NCBI RefSeq assembly: GCF_004519545.1
Contig: NZ_SDKM01000006.1
Location: 1-64,000, forward strand
DNA: 64,000 bases
From: Nocardioides guangzhouensis
GTDB lineage: Bacteria; Actinomycetota; Actinomycetes; Propionibacteriales; Nocardioidaceae
Reading direction: 5' to 3'
Made by a program: the position numbers and the translations under genes
Notes under the pieces: generated by a model
Told to the model about the DNA's origin: nothing
Database searches by the model: none
The model's input: only the letters and a program-made list of their open reading frames with translations
Part shown: positions 53,723 to 62,483 of the stretch, in pieces
Position numbering within the stretch: position 1 is the first letter of the stretch
How the letters are laid out: every line of letters starts with the position of its first letter

Positions 53723-53742
53723 ACTCTGGCAGCCGCTAGGCT
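53723..53742. promoter_or_regulatory. Back-to-back promoters of sixA and cphB
   Basis: CAGAGT (minus strand, 53728-53723) precedes GTG 53716 by six bases; TAGGCT (plus strand, 53737-53742) precedes ATG 53751 by eight bases. No Shine-Dalgarno sequence for either. Confidence 0.45.
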
Positions 53743-53750
53743 CGCGTGTC

Positions 53751-54803
53751 ATGCCACCGGAGTGGGACAGTGCGTCGCAGCAGCAGCCGGCCCCGGGACC
53801 CCTGATGATCATCGGCGGGGCCGAGGACAAGCTCCGGCGGAGGTCGGTCCTCAAGCGCTTCGTCGAGGCCAGCGGAGGACCGGACGCGAGGATCGCGGTC
53901 ATCGCCACCGCGTCGTCGCTCGGTCCCGAGATCGTCGAGGTGTACGACGCCCTGTTCCGCAAGCTGGGCGCCGCCGACGTGGTCTCGGTGCGGCCGGAGA
54001 GCCGCGACCAGGCGCACGACCCGTCGTACGTCGAATCGCTGCGGGACGTGACCGGCATCTTCATGACCGGCGGCAACCAGCTCAAGCTCTCGGCGGTCGT
54101 CAGCGGCACGCCGTTCGGCGACGCCATCCACGCCGCGCGGGCCCGGGGCGCGGTCATCGCCGGCACCTCCGCGGGTGCCAGCATCCAGTCCTCGCACATG
54201 GTCGCGTTCGGTGTCGGCGGCGCCACGCCCAAGCAACGGATGACCCAGGTCGCCGCCGGGCTGGGCCTGCTCACCGAGTCCGTGGTGGACCAGCACTTCG
54301 ACCAGCGCAACCGCTACGGCCGGCTGCTGATGATCGTCTCCCAGTCACCGCAGCTGCTCGGCATGGGCGTCGACGAGGACACCGCCGCCGTGGTCACCGT
54401 CGAGGACGACCACGAGGTGATGCGGGTGATCGGCCGTGGCGCGGTCACCATCTTCGACCCGTCCCGGATCGTCACCAACGCGTTCGAGGCCAAGCGGTCC
54501 GCACCCCTGCTCGCCTCGGGCGTGGTGCTCCACGTGCTCCCCGAGGGCTCCGAGTTCGATCTGACCACGCGCAGCCTGGTCCCCTCACACCAACGGGTCG
54601 ACGAGGCCGAGGCGCACGAGATCATCGAGGCCGGCCGCGACCTGCGCCAGCTGGCCCGCGACATCGCAGCCGACGACGCGTCCCCGTCCGTGTGGCGACG
54701 GCGCAGGAACCGTCGCCGGCACGCCGCAGTCCACGACGAGCTGGGCGACCCGCCCGGCGACGCCGCTCCCCCGCACACCGTCGACCAGGAAGGTGACCGA
54801 TGA
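53751..54803 (+). CDS. cphB: Cyanophycinase
   Basis: Serine-type exopeptidase of the S51 family that cuts cyanophycin into beta-Asp-Arg dipeptides. The 350-residue protein opens with PLMIIGGAEDKL and has the nucleophile elbow IAGTSAGAS near residue 143, FMTGGNQLKL near 104 and DQHFDQRNRYGRL near 182, all typical of CphB. The C-terminal 70 residues (RRRRNRRRHAAV and on) are basic and extra. The stop overlaps the cphA start by four bases (ATGA), so synthesis and breakdown of the polymer are co-expressed. Confidence 0.94.
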   Translation: MPPEWDSASQQQPAPGPLMIIGGAEDKLRRRSVLKRFVEASGGPDARIAVIATASSLGPEIVEVYDALFRKLGAADVVSVRPESRDQAHDPSYVESLRDVTGIFMTGGNQLKLSAVVSGTPFGDAIHAARARGAVIAGTSAGASIQSSHMVAFGVGGATPKQRMTQVAAGLGLLTESVVDQHFDQRNRYGRLLMIVSQSPQLLGMGVDEDTAAVVTVEDDHEVMRVIGRGAVTIFDPSRIVTNAFEAKRSAPLLASGVVLHVLPEGSEFDLTTRSLVPSHQRVDEAEAHEIIEAGRDLRQLARDIAADDASPSVWRRRRNRRRHAAVHDELGDPPGDAAPPHTVDQEGDR

Positions 54804-57589
54804 CCGACACCCCGCTCGCCGGCGGACGCCCCAGCCCCGACCTCAGGATCGTGGAGACGCGGGTCTACCGCGGCGCCAACGTCTGGGCCTACGACAAGTC
54901 GATCCACCTCGTGGTGGACCTCGGCTCGCTGGAGCAGTTCCCGACCAACACGATCCCGGGGTTCACCGACAACCTCCTGCAGATGCTGCCCGGGCTGCGC
55001 GAGCACTCGTGCTCGCGCGGGCGCCGTGGCGGGTTCGTGGAGCGGCTCAACGAGGGCACCTGGCTCGGGCACGTCGCCGAGCACACCGCGCTGGCGCTGC
55101 AGCAGGTGGTCGGCCACGACATCCGGCGGGGGAAGACCCGGCAGGTCAAGGGCGAGCCGGGTCACTACAACGTGATCTTCGGGTACGTCGACGAGCAGGT
55201 CGGGCTGGCCGCCGCACGCCTCGCCGTACGCCTCGTCAACCACCTCGTCGAGGCCGACCCCGAGTTCGACTGGGACGCGGAGCTCGAGGCGTACATCAAG
55301 CGTGCGGAGCGTACGGCGTTCGGTCCCTCGACCCAGGCCATCGTCGACGAAGCGGTCTCCCGGGACATCCCGTGGATCCGCCTCAACCAGTACTCCCTCG
55401 TCCAGCTCGGCCAGGGCGTCCACGCCAAGCGGATCCGGGCCACCATGACCTCGGCGACCAGCTCGATCGCGGTCGACGTCGCCTCGGACAAGGACCTCAC
55501 CACCCGGCTGCTCGGCGCGGCCGGCCTCCCGGTGCCCAAGCAGGACTCGGTGCGCAGCGTCGACCAGGCGGTGAAGGTGGCCGAGCGGATCGGCTACCCG
55601 GTGGTGGTGAAGCCGCTCGACGGCAACCACGGACGCGGCGTCTGCTTGAACCTCCAGGACGCCGACGAGGTGCGCGAGGCGTTCCCGGTCGCACAGGAGC
55701 AGAGCCGCCGCGGCTGGGTGATCGTCGAGTCGTTCGTGACCGGCAAGGACTACCGCTGCCTCATCATCGACGGCCGGCTGGCCGCGGTCGCCGAGCGGGT
55801 GCCGGCCAGCGTCACCGGTGACGGCGTCAGCACCGTCGAGCAGCTCGTCGACACGGCGAACGCCGACCCGCGCCGCGGCGTCGGCCACGAGAAGGTGCTG
55901 ACCCGGATCAAGGTCGACGACGCCGCGATCGAGCTGGTCCGCGAGCAGGGCTACGCCATGACCGACGTACCCCCCGAGGACGAGATGGTGAAGCTCGCGC
56001 TCACCGGCAACATGTCCACCGGCGGCATCTCGATCGACCGCACCGTCGAGGCGCACCCGGAGAACGTCGAGATCGCCGAGGAGGCGGCCCGCATGATCGG
56101 GCTCGACATCGCCGGCATCGACTTCATCTGCCCCGACATCACCGAGCCGGTGCGCGAGACCGGCGGCGCGATCTGCGAGGTCAACGCGGCGCCCGGCTTC
56201 CGGATGCACACGCACCCGACGATCGGCGAGCCGCAGTTCATCGCCAAGCCGGTGGTGGACATGCTGTTCCCGCCCGGTGCCCCGAGCCGGATCCCGATCG
56301 TGGCCGTGACCGGCACCAACGGCAAGACCACCACCTCGCGGATGATCTCCCACATCTTCAAGGGCATGGGTCGCAAGGTCGGCATGACCTCGACCGACGG
56401 CGTGGTCATCGACGAGCGGCTCCTGATCAAGGCCGACGCGTCCGGCCCGCGCAGCGCCCGGATGGTGCTGCAGAACCCCCGGGTGGACTTCGCGGTGTTC
56501 GAGGTGGCCCGCGGCGGCATCCTGCGCGAAGGCCTCGGCTACGAGCGCAACGACGTCGCGGTGGTGCTCAACGTGCAGCCCGACCACCTCGGCCTGCGCG
56601 GCATCGACACCGTCGAGCAGCTCGCCGACGTGAAGGCGGTCCTCGTCGAGGCGGTGCCCCGGGACGGGCACGCCGTGCTCAACGCCGACGACCCGCTGGT
56701 CCGCGAGATGCGGCGCCGCTGCTCCGGCCAGGTCGTCTGGATCTCGATGGAGGAGCCGGGCAGCGAGGTGCGCGACATGATCGACGCCCACTGCCGGCGC
56801 GGGGGCAAGGCGCTGGTGCTGAACCCCTCCGACCGCGGCGAGATGATCGTGGTCAAGCACGGTCGCCGCGAGATGCAGCTCGCGTGGACGCACCTGCTGC
56901 CCGCCACGTTCAGCGGCCGGGCCCGGATGAACGTGCAGAACGCGCTGGCCGCCGCGGCCGCCGCGTTCGCCGCCGGCGCCCCGCTGCACGACATCCGCCA
57001 GGGCCTGCGCACGTTCTCGACGAACTACTACCTCTCCCCCGGTCGCCTCAACGAGGTCGAGGTGAACGGCGTCAACGTGGTCGTCGACTACTGCCACAAC
57101 GCGCCCGGCATGCGCATGCTCGGCGACTTCGTCGATCGGGTCGGCGACTCGTTGGAGTCCTCGCACGAGCTGGCGCGGCCGTCCCGGATCGGCGTCATCG
57201 CCACCGCCGGCGACCGCCGCGATGACGACATGCGCGAGCTCGGCCACATCGCCGCGCAGCACTTCGACGTGGTCGTGGTCCGGGAGGACGAGGCACTGCG
57301 GGGCCGGGAGCGCGGCGAGGTCGCCGGCCTCGTCGCCGAGGGCGTGCGTACGGCGATCGACGAAGGCTCGCGCTGCAAGCAGGTCGAGGTGGTGCTCACC
57401 GAGATCGAGGCCGTGCGCCACGCGATGAGCCGGGCCAACAAGGGCGACCTGGTGGTGCTGTGCGTCGACAAGCACCCGGCGGTGATGTCCGAGCTGGAGA
57501 CCTGGTCCCAACAGGCGCAGGCCGGCTCCGGCACCACCGACGACAAGGCCACCGCCGACCCCGACTACCAGCCGGCGTCGGGCGAGTAG
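54800..57589 (+). CDS. cphA: Cyanophycin synthetase
   Basis: Builds multi-L-arginyl-poly-L-aspartate, a nitrogen reserve, from Asp, Arg and ATP without a ribosome. The 929-residue protein has the full CphA layout: N-terminal domain (about 1-160), ATP-grasp domain that adds Asp (VVVKPLDGNHGRGV near 268, AICEVNAAPGFRMH near 455) and Mur-ligase-like domain that adds Arg (VAVTGTNGKTTTSRM near 500, HNAPGMRM near 768). The C-terminal 25 residues are polar. It follows cphB with a 4-base overlap and ends before a cluster of hairpins. Confidence 0.96.
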   Translation: MTDTPLAGGRPSPDLRIVETRVYRGANVWAYDKSIHLVVDLGSLEQFPTNTIPGFTDNLLQMLPGLREHSCSRGRRGGFVERLNEGTWLGHVAEHTALALQQVVGHDIRRGKTRQVKGEPGHYNVIFGYVDEQVGLAAARLAVRLVNHLVEADPEFDWDAELEAYIKRAERTAFGPSTQAIVDEAVSRDIPWIRLNQYSLVQLGQGVHAKRIRATMTSATSSIAVDVASDKDLTTRLLGAAGLPVPKQDSVRSVDQAVKVAERIGYPVVVKPLDGNHGRGVCLNLQDADEVREAFPVAQEQSRRGWVIVESFVTGKDYRCLIIDGRLAAVAERVPASVTGDGVSTVEQLVDTANADPRRGVGHEKVLTRIKVDDAAIELVREQGYAMTDVPPEDEMVKLALTGNMSTGGISIDRTVEAHPENVEIAEEAARMIGLDIAGIDFICPDITEPVRETGGAICEVNAAPGFRMHTHPTIGEPQFIAKPVVDMLFPPGAPSRIPIVAVTGTNGKTTTSRMISHIFKGMGRKVGMTSTDGVVIDERLLIKADASGPRSARMVLQNPRVDFAVFEVARGGILREGLGYERNDVAVVLNVQPDHLGLRGIDTVEQLADVKAVLVEAVPRDGHAVLNADDPLVREMRRRCSGQVVWISMEEPGSEVRDMIDAHCRRGGKALVLNPSDRGEMIVVKHGRREMQLAWTHLLPATFSGRARMNVQNALAAAAAAFAAGAPLHDIRQGLRTFSTNYYLSPGRLNEVEVNGVNVVVDYCHNAPGMRMLGDFVDRVGDSLESSHELARPSRIGVIATAGDRRDDDMRELGHIAAQHFDVVVVREDEALRGRERGEVAGLVAEGVRTAIDEGSRCKQVEVVLTEIEAVRHAMSRANKGDLVVLCVDKHPAVMSELETWSQQAQAGSGTTDDKATADPDYQPASGE

Positions 57590-57637
57590 CCGACCGCCGG
57601 GCCGCCGTACGGGCTGGTTTGGTCAGGGAAATCTGTT

Positions 57638-57728
57638 GCTGGTCAGGGAATGCTTTCCCTGACCAGCATGAGATTCCCCGGACGTCCGGGGAATCTTGGG
57701 GCTGGTGTGATTCACCCCTAACGGGTGA
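57638..57728. terminator. Cluster of three hairpins after cphA
   Basis: GCTGGTCAGGGAA (57638-57650) pairs with 57655-57667; AGATTCCCCGGAC (57671-57683) pairs with 57684-57696 as a perfect 26-bp palindrome; TCACCC (57712-57717) pairs with GGGTGA (57723-57728). A direct copy of GGTCAGGGAA also lies at 57621-57630. They probably stop cphA transcripts before the next gene on the same strand. Confidence 0.65.
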
Positions 57729-57763
57729 TCGACGGACCGCCCCCGGCACCGCAGGCTGGTCGG

Positions 57764-59280
57764 GTGACCTCTCGCGGAGCTTCTCGGGGCGTGGTCGAGG
57801 TGCGGGTCCGCACAGCCCGGCTCGGCGCGCTGGCCGTCGGGCTGCTCCTGGTCGCGCTGGCGTTGGTGGCGGCAGCGGTGTGGCTGTCGCTCGACGGCGG
57901 CGGCACGGACCGGGTGGGACACCTGCCGATCGACGTGGAGTACTCCGCGCCCCGGGTGGCGGTGCTGATGGCCGCGGTGGCGAGCGTGCTGGCGGTCGCG
58001 GTCGGGTTCGCGGCCCTCCAGGCCGCCGGCGCGATGCGGGTGCTCGCCCGCGACCGCCCGGCGCCGGAGCCGCTGCCGGTGTCGGTTCGGTTGTCGCGCA
58101 GCCTCGTCCTCGGTCCGGCCGGCGAGGTGGCACTACGCTCGGAGGAGGCCCGGGAGCTCTCCCCCGAGTCGTTCGCACGCCGCCCGCCGCCGGGGCCGGG
58201 GACCACGGTGCGCTGCACGGTGCTGATTCCCGCCCACAACGAGGAGGCGGTGCTCGGCCGCACCCTGGACTCGCTGGACGAGCAGACCCGGACGCCCGAC
58301 CGGGTGGTCCTGGTGGCCGACAACTGCACCGACCGGACCGAGGAGATCGCCCGGGAGCGCGGCCTCGAGGTGATCGCCACGGTCGACAACGCCGAGAAGA
58401 AGGCCGGAGCGCTCAACCAGGTCCTCGCCCGACTGCTCCCGGACACCGACGAGCACGACGTCTTCCTGGTCATGGACGCGGACTCGACGATCGCCCGGGA
58501 GTACCTCGAGGTGGGCTCGGGATGCTCGAGGCAGACGGGGACCTGATGGCGGTCTCCGGCCTGTTCTACGGCGAGGACGGCGGCGGCTTCATCGGCCAGT
58601 GCCAGCGCAACGAGTTCGCCCGCTACCAGCGCTACGTCTCCCGGTCGAAGGGGCGGGTGTTCGTCCTCACCGGCACCGCCTCGCTCTTCCGTGCCTGCGC
58701 CTACCAGGCCGTCTCCGACGCGCGCGGCACCCTGGTCCCCGGGCCACCCGGCAAGGTCTACGACACCCTCGCGCTCACGGAGGACAACGAGCTCACCCTC
58801 GCCCTCAAGACGCTTGGCGCGGCGATGCTCTCGCCGATCGAGTGCCGGGTGGTGACCGAGGTGATGCCGGACTGGCGCGCGCTCTACCGGCAGCGGCTGC
58901 GCTGGCACCGCGGAGCCCTGGAGAACATCGGTGCGTACGGCTTCACCCGGGCGACCGCCATCTACTGGTTCCAGCAGCTCGCGCTCGGGTACGGCGTGGT
59001 CGCGCTGCAGTCCTACTTCCTGCTCCTGCTGATCACCGTGCTCGCCGCCGACACGTTCACGATCTCGTGGTTCTGGGCGGTCATCGGCGCCATCTTCGTG
59101 GTCGAGCGGGTGGTGACCGCGTGGAGCGAGGGTTGGCGCGGCCGGCTGCTCGCAGCGCCGATCTTCCTCGAGCTGGGGTACGTCGTGTTCCTCCAGTACA
59201 CCTTCCTGAGCGGGCTGGTGCAGATCGTCCTCGGCCGCCAGGCCGGGTGGAACTACGTCCCGAGGGAGGTGGGCACGTGA
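57764..59280 (+). pseudogene. Family 2 membrane glycosyltransferase, frameshifted
   Basis: A processive-type glycosyltransferase with two N-terminal hydrophobic segments (about residues 15-37 and 65-90), GT-A domain VLIPAHNEEAVLGRTLDSL with the MDADS metal site, then QRLRWHRG and three or four C-terminal membrane helices. The first frame runs to DADSTIAREYLEVGSG and stops at 58546; the rest (LGMLEADGDLMAVSGLFYG and on) is in another frame. One missing base near 58511-58515 accounts for it. Both halves are otherwise intact, so this is a recent mutation or an assembly error. The start is GTG 57764 or GTG 57725. Confidence 0.8.
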
Positions 59281-59450
59281 CCGGACTCGGCATCCTGCTG
59301 CCGGTGGAGGTGCTGAGCAGTGGCTGGTTCCAGGTGCTGGCGGTGTTCGTCGCGATCAACACCCTCGTGTTCGCGGGGCTGAGCGTTGCGAAGCTGTTGC
59401 CGAAGCCTCGGTTCCGGGGTCTCAGTCCCGGTCAGCCCGGTCAGCGCTGA
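59277..59450 (+). CDS. Small membrane protein coupled to the glycosyltransferase
   Basis: A 57-residue protein beginning at GTG 59277, which overlaps the glycosyltransferase stop by four bases (GTGA). One membrane helix spans about residues 17-40 (WFQVLAVFVAINTLVFAGLS), followed by a short basic tail (KLLPKPRFRGLS). It is probably an accessory subunit of the glycosyltransferase, inferred only from the coupling. Confidence 0.65.
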   Translation: MTGLGILLPVEVLSSGWFQVLAVFVAINTLVFAGLSVAKLLPKPRFRGLSPGQPGQR

Positions 59451-59916
59451 CCGGACCACCCGGTGGCCCCGAGCTCCGAGACAAAGGCGAGCACCACCTC
59501 GTGCGCGGGGTCGATGACATGTCCTCGACCGACCACCACGTGACGAGCCCGGGAATTGCTGCGGCGAGCGCCTCGTCGACCGCGCGCGCCCGGGTACGAC
59601 GCGTCCCCGGACAGGACGAGCGTCGGGACGTCGATCCCGCCCAGGTCGTCGGTGGTCGGCGAGAACGGATGGTCGCTCAGGTCGAGGCCTCGTCCCCGGA
59701 TCTCGGCCACCATGGCTGCACCCCCGCCGGCCAGGACGTCGCGACCTCGCTGGGCAGATCTGGTCGCCCGTGCTGCGCCCGATCACGGTGGCCGGTGCCG
59801 CCTCGAGCAGGTCCAGCAGCGCCACCGCGTCGACGAGGTGGTCGTCGAGGTCCAGCGTCTCCACCGGGGCTGCCCCGGCTGCGGTGGAAGCCTCGTCGGT
59901 CGTAGGTCACGCAGCG
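59441..59916 (-). pseudogene. Decayed alpha/beta hydrolase
   Basis: Pieces of one alpha/beta hydrolase are spread over frames: CVTYDRRGFHRS, then in another frame METLDLDDHLVDAVALLDLL and EAAPATVIGRSTG (nucleophile elbow GRSTG), and later LGGIDVPTLVLSGDASYPG and RHVVVGRGHVIDPAHEVVLA with the catalytic His region. At least three frameshifts and an internal deletion between the elbow and the DVPTLVLSG strand are needed to explain it, so it is a true pseudogene. Confidence 0.75.
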
Positions 59917-59926
59917 TACGGCTCGG

Positions 59927-61612
59927 TCAGGCTCGTGCGGCCCGGACCTTCTCCCGCAGCGTCTCGGGGTCGTCGGCGGTGCCCCCGCGCCCGGCGATCC
60001 AGTCGTAGACGCCCTGCCGGTCCTCGTGGCACATCAGCCCGACCACGTCGCCCGGCTGGGCCTGGTCGACCAGTGCCTCCAGGCCCGCCACCTCGGTCGG
60101 GTACGACGGCACGTCCTCGACGCCCACACGTGCGGCGCCGGCCCGCAGCAGGTCGTCGAGCTCCTCCATCGTGCGCCCGCGCAGGTAGCGTGCCTTGTGC
60201 GCGATCACCACGAGGTCCGCGTCCCGGGCGCCGATCTCGCCGAGCTTGTCGACCAGCTCGTCCTGCCGGTCCCCCACGGCGCCCAGGCCGAGCAGGAGGC
60301 GTGCGCCCGGCCGGCGTACGCCGTTCATGATCTCCAGCAGGGCCTCGAGGCCGGCCTCGTTGTGCGCGAGGTCCACGACCACGCTCACCGCACCGACGGA
60401 GAAGAAGTTCATCCGGCCGGGGTTGTGCTCGGGGTCCGGCCGGAAGGTCTGGAGCCCCTTGGTCACGACCGCCTTGGGGATGCCGACCGCGAGCGCCGCG
60501 GACGCCGCGGCCAGGGTGTTCTCCACGTTGAAGCGGGACAGCCCGGCCAGCGTCATCGGCACGTCCACCAGCTCGACGAGGGGGTCGGGATCGGTGTCCG
60601 GCTTGAGCACCGAGACCCAGCCGTCGATCACGGTGGTCGCCCGGCCGCCGGACGACAGCACCTCGCGGATGGCGGGCGAGTCGGGGTCGCGGGAGAACAC
60701 CCACGGCTGCGCCTTGATCGTGGTCCGCATCGCGTAGACCCGGGGGTCGTCCGCGTTGAGCACCGCCCAGCCGCCCGGCCGGGTGATCCGGGGCACCACG
60801 CCCTTGACCTCGGCGAGCTGGTCGACGGTGTCGATGCCCTGGAGGCCGAGGTGGTCGGCGGAGACATTGGTGACCACCGAGACGTCGTTGCGGGTCAGGC
60901 CGATGCCCTTGAGCAGGATGCCGCCGCGGGCGGTCTCGGTGACCGCGAGCTTCACGTTCTTGTGCGCCAGCACCCGCCCGGCCCCGCTGGGTCCCGAGTA
61001 GTCGCCGGCCTCGACCAGCTCGCCGTCGATGTAGATGCCGTCGGTGTTGGACCAGCCGACCATGGTGCCGTCGGTGCGGGCGAGGTGGGCGATCATCCGC
61101 GACGTCGTGGTCTTGCCGTTGGTGCCGGTCACCGCGACGACGGGGATCCGCGGGGTGATCGTGGTCGGTCCTGGGCCCGCGTCGGCCGCGGTCACGGTCT
61201 CCGCGGCCGCCGTGACCGCCTGCTCGATCTCGCCGCCGGGGATCGCGTCCAGCACGTCGGCGACCGCCCGGCCCAGGGCCTGCGCCCGGCCCCGGCGGCG
61301 CCAGGGGTAGGCGACCACGATCCGCAGCGGGTCACTGGTCGGGCGCACCCGCACCGCGAGCCGCGCCGTACCGGCCTCGGCCGCGACGGCGCGCACCAGC
61401 CGGGCCACCGCCCGCGTGGCGAACCGCTGCCGGAACCCCGAGCCGGCCTGCCCCGGCCGGGCGTTCTTCAACCCGATCCGGGTCGCGAACCGGCGCGCGG
61501 AGGCCTCGGAGACCTCGGCCAGCTCGGTGATGTCCAGCGTCAGCTTGATCGCCGCCCGCGGGAAGTAGAGGTTCGGGCCCTCCAGTACACGCAGCTCGAT
61601 GAGTGAGGTCAC
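59927..61612 (-). CDS. CphA-like Mur-ligase protein without ATP-grasp domain
   Basis: A 561-residue ATP-dependent amide ligase. The N-terminal 145 residues (SLIELRVLEGPNLYFPRAAI, then KLTLDI) look like the N-terminal domain of CphA, and the Mur-ligase part begins at VVAVTGTNGKTTTSRM (P-loop 162-170), with GGILLKGIGLTRNDVSVVTN, NVENTLAAASAAL and DLAHNEAGLEALL. The ATP-grasp domain that sits between these parts in CphA is absent. It might ligate Arg or another amino acid to a cyanophycin-like or unrelated peptide. GTG 61612 is six bases after TAGCGT. Same strand as fabI but 17 bases from its stop. Confidence 0.88.
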   Translation of the reverse strand: MTSLIELRVLEGPNLYFPRAAIKLTLDITELAEVSEASARRFATRIGLKNARPGQAGSGFRQRFATRAVARLVRAVAAEAGTARLAVRVRPTSDPLRIVVAYPWRRRGRAQALGRAVADVLDAIPGGEIEQAVTAAAETVTAADAGPGPTTITPRIPVVAVTGTNGKTTTSRMIAHLARTDGTMVGWSNTDGIYIDGELVEAGDYSGPSGAGRVLAHKNVKLAVTETARGGILLKGIGLTRNDVSVVTNVSADHLGLQGIDTVDQLAEVKGVVPRITRPGGWAVLNADDPRVYAMRTTIKAQPWVFSRDPDSPAIREVLSSGGRATTVIDGWVSVLKPDTDPDPLVELVDVPMTLAGLSRFNVENTLAAASAALAVGIPKAVVTKGLQTFRPDPEHNPGRMNFFSVGAVSVVVDLAHNEAGLEALLEIMNGVRRPGARLLLGLGAVGDRQDELVDKLGEIGARDADLVVIAHKARYLRGRTMEELDDLLRAGAARVGVEDVPSYPTEVAGLEALVDQAQPGDVVGLMCHEDRQGVYDWIAGRGGTADDPETLREKVRAARA

Positions 61613-61618
61613 ACCGGC

Positions 61619-61624
61619 ACGCTA
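61619..61624 (-). promoter_or_regulatory. -10 hexamer of a leaderless transcript
   Basis: TAGCGT on the minus strand lies six bases before GTG 61612. Confidence 0.5.
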
Positions 61625-61629
61625 TCGAG

Positions 61630-62400
61630 TCACGCACCCATGGCGTGGAAGCCCCCGTCCACGTGCAGGATCTCGCCGGTGGTGGCCGGGAACAGGTCGG
61701 ACAGCAGGGCCACGACGGCCTTCGCGGTCGGCTCGTGGTCGCCCTCGTCCCAGCCCAGTGGTGCGCGGTCCTTCCACATCGTCTCGAGGTCCTCGAAGCC
61801 CGGGATCGCCTTGGCGGCCAGGGTCTTCAGCGGACCGGCGGAGACCAGGTTGCAGCGGATCCCCTTCGGCCCGAGGTCGCGCGCGAGGTAGCGCGAGGTG
61901 GACTCGAGGCCGGCCTTCGCCACACCCATCCAGTCGTACGCCGGCCACGCGACGCCGGCGTCGAAGGTCATGCCGACGATCGACCCGCCCGGGGACATCA
62001 GCGGCAACACCGCGGCCGACAGCGACTTCAGCGAGTACGCCGACACCTGGACCGCCTGCGCGACGTCCGGCCACGGACCGTCGAGGAACTTGCCGCCGAG
62101 CAGCGTCTCGGGGTTGCCGTACGCGATCGAGTGCACCACGCCGTCCAGCCCGTCGACGTGCTCGCGCACGGCGTCCGCCAGTCCGGCCAGGTGCTCGTCG
62201 TTGGTCACGTCGAGCTCCAGCACCGGCGGCTCGGTCGGCAGCCGCTTGGCGATCCGCTTGGTGATGCCGAGCGCGCGCCCGAAGTTCGAGATCAGCACGG
62301 TTGCGCCCTGCTCCTGGGCCACCCGGGCCACCGCGAAGCCGATCGAGGTGTCCATGGTGACCCCGGCGACCAGGATCCGCTTGCCGTCGAGAATGCCCAT
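61630..62400 (-). CDS. fabI: Enoyl-ACP reductase (NADH)
   Basis: Reduces trans-2-enoyl-ACP in fatty-acid elongation. The 256-residue FabI/InhA-type SDR opens with ILDGKRILVAGVTMDTSIGF (variant NAD loop) and carries HSIAYGNPETLLG and the catalytic Tyr-x6-Lys within YDWMGVAKAGLES, then LVSAGPLKTLAAKAI. ATG 62400 follows AAGGAG. It is downstream of fabG on the same strand with an 83-base gap that contains short direct repeats, so the two elongation-cycle reductases are probably co-transcribed. Confidence 0.95.
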   Translation of the reverse strand: MGILDGKRILVAGVTMDTSIGFAVARVAQEQGATVLISNFGRALGITKRIAKRLPTEPPVLELDVTNDEHLAGLADAVREHVDGLDGVVHSIAYGNPETLLGGKFLDGPWPDVAQAVQVSAYSLKSLSAAVLPLMSPGGSIVGMTFDAGVAWPAYDWMGVAKAGLESTSRYLARDLGPKGIRCNLVSAGPLKTLAAKAIPGFEDLETMWKDRAPLGWDEGDHEPTAKAVVALLSDLFPATTGEILHVDGGFHAMGA

Positions 62401-62427
62401 CGTCCGTGTCTCCTTGCCGAAGCCTCA

Positions 62428-62475
62428 GTGTCGAATGCGTTGTCGAGTGCGGTGTCGATTGCGGTGCCGATGACG
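62428..62475. repeat. Short degenerate direct repeats between fabG and fabI
   Basis: About four imperfect copies of a 12-base unit close to GTGTCGAATGCG occur in succession (GTGTCGAATGCG, TTGTCGAGTGCG, GTGTCGATTGCG, GTGCCGATGACG). Confidence 0.5.
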
Positions 62476-62483
62476 CGGATGGG

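Noticed and set aside
54314-57511. 1065-codon minus-strand open frame opposite cphB and cphA
   Set aside because: Antisense to two clear cyanophycin genes; Val/His/Asp-rich shadow translation.
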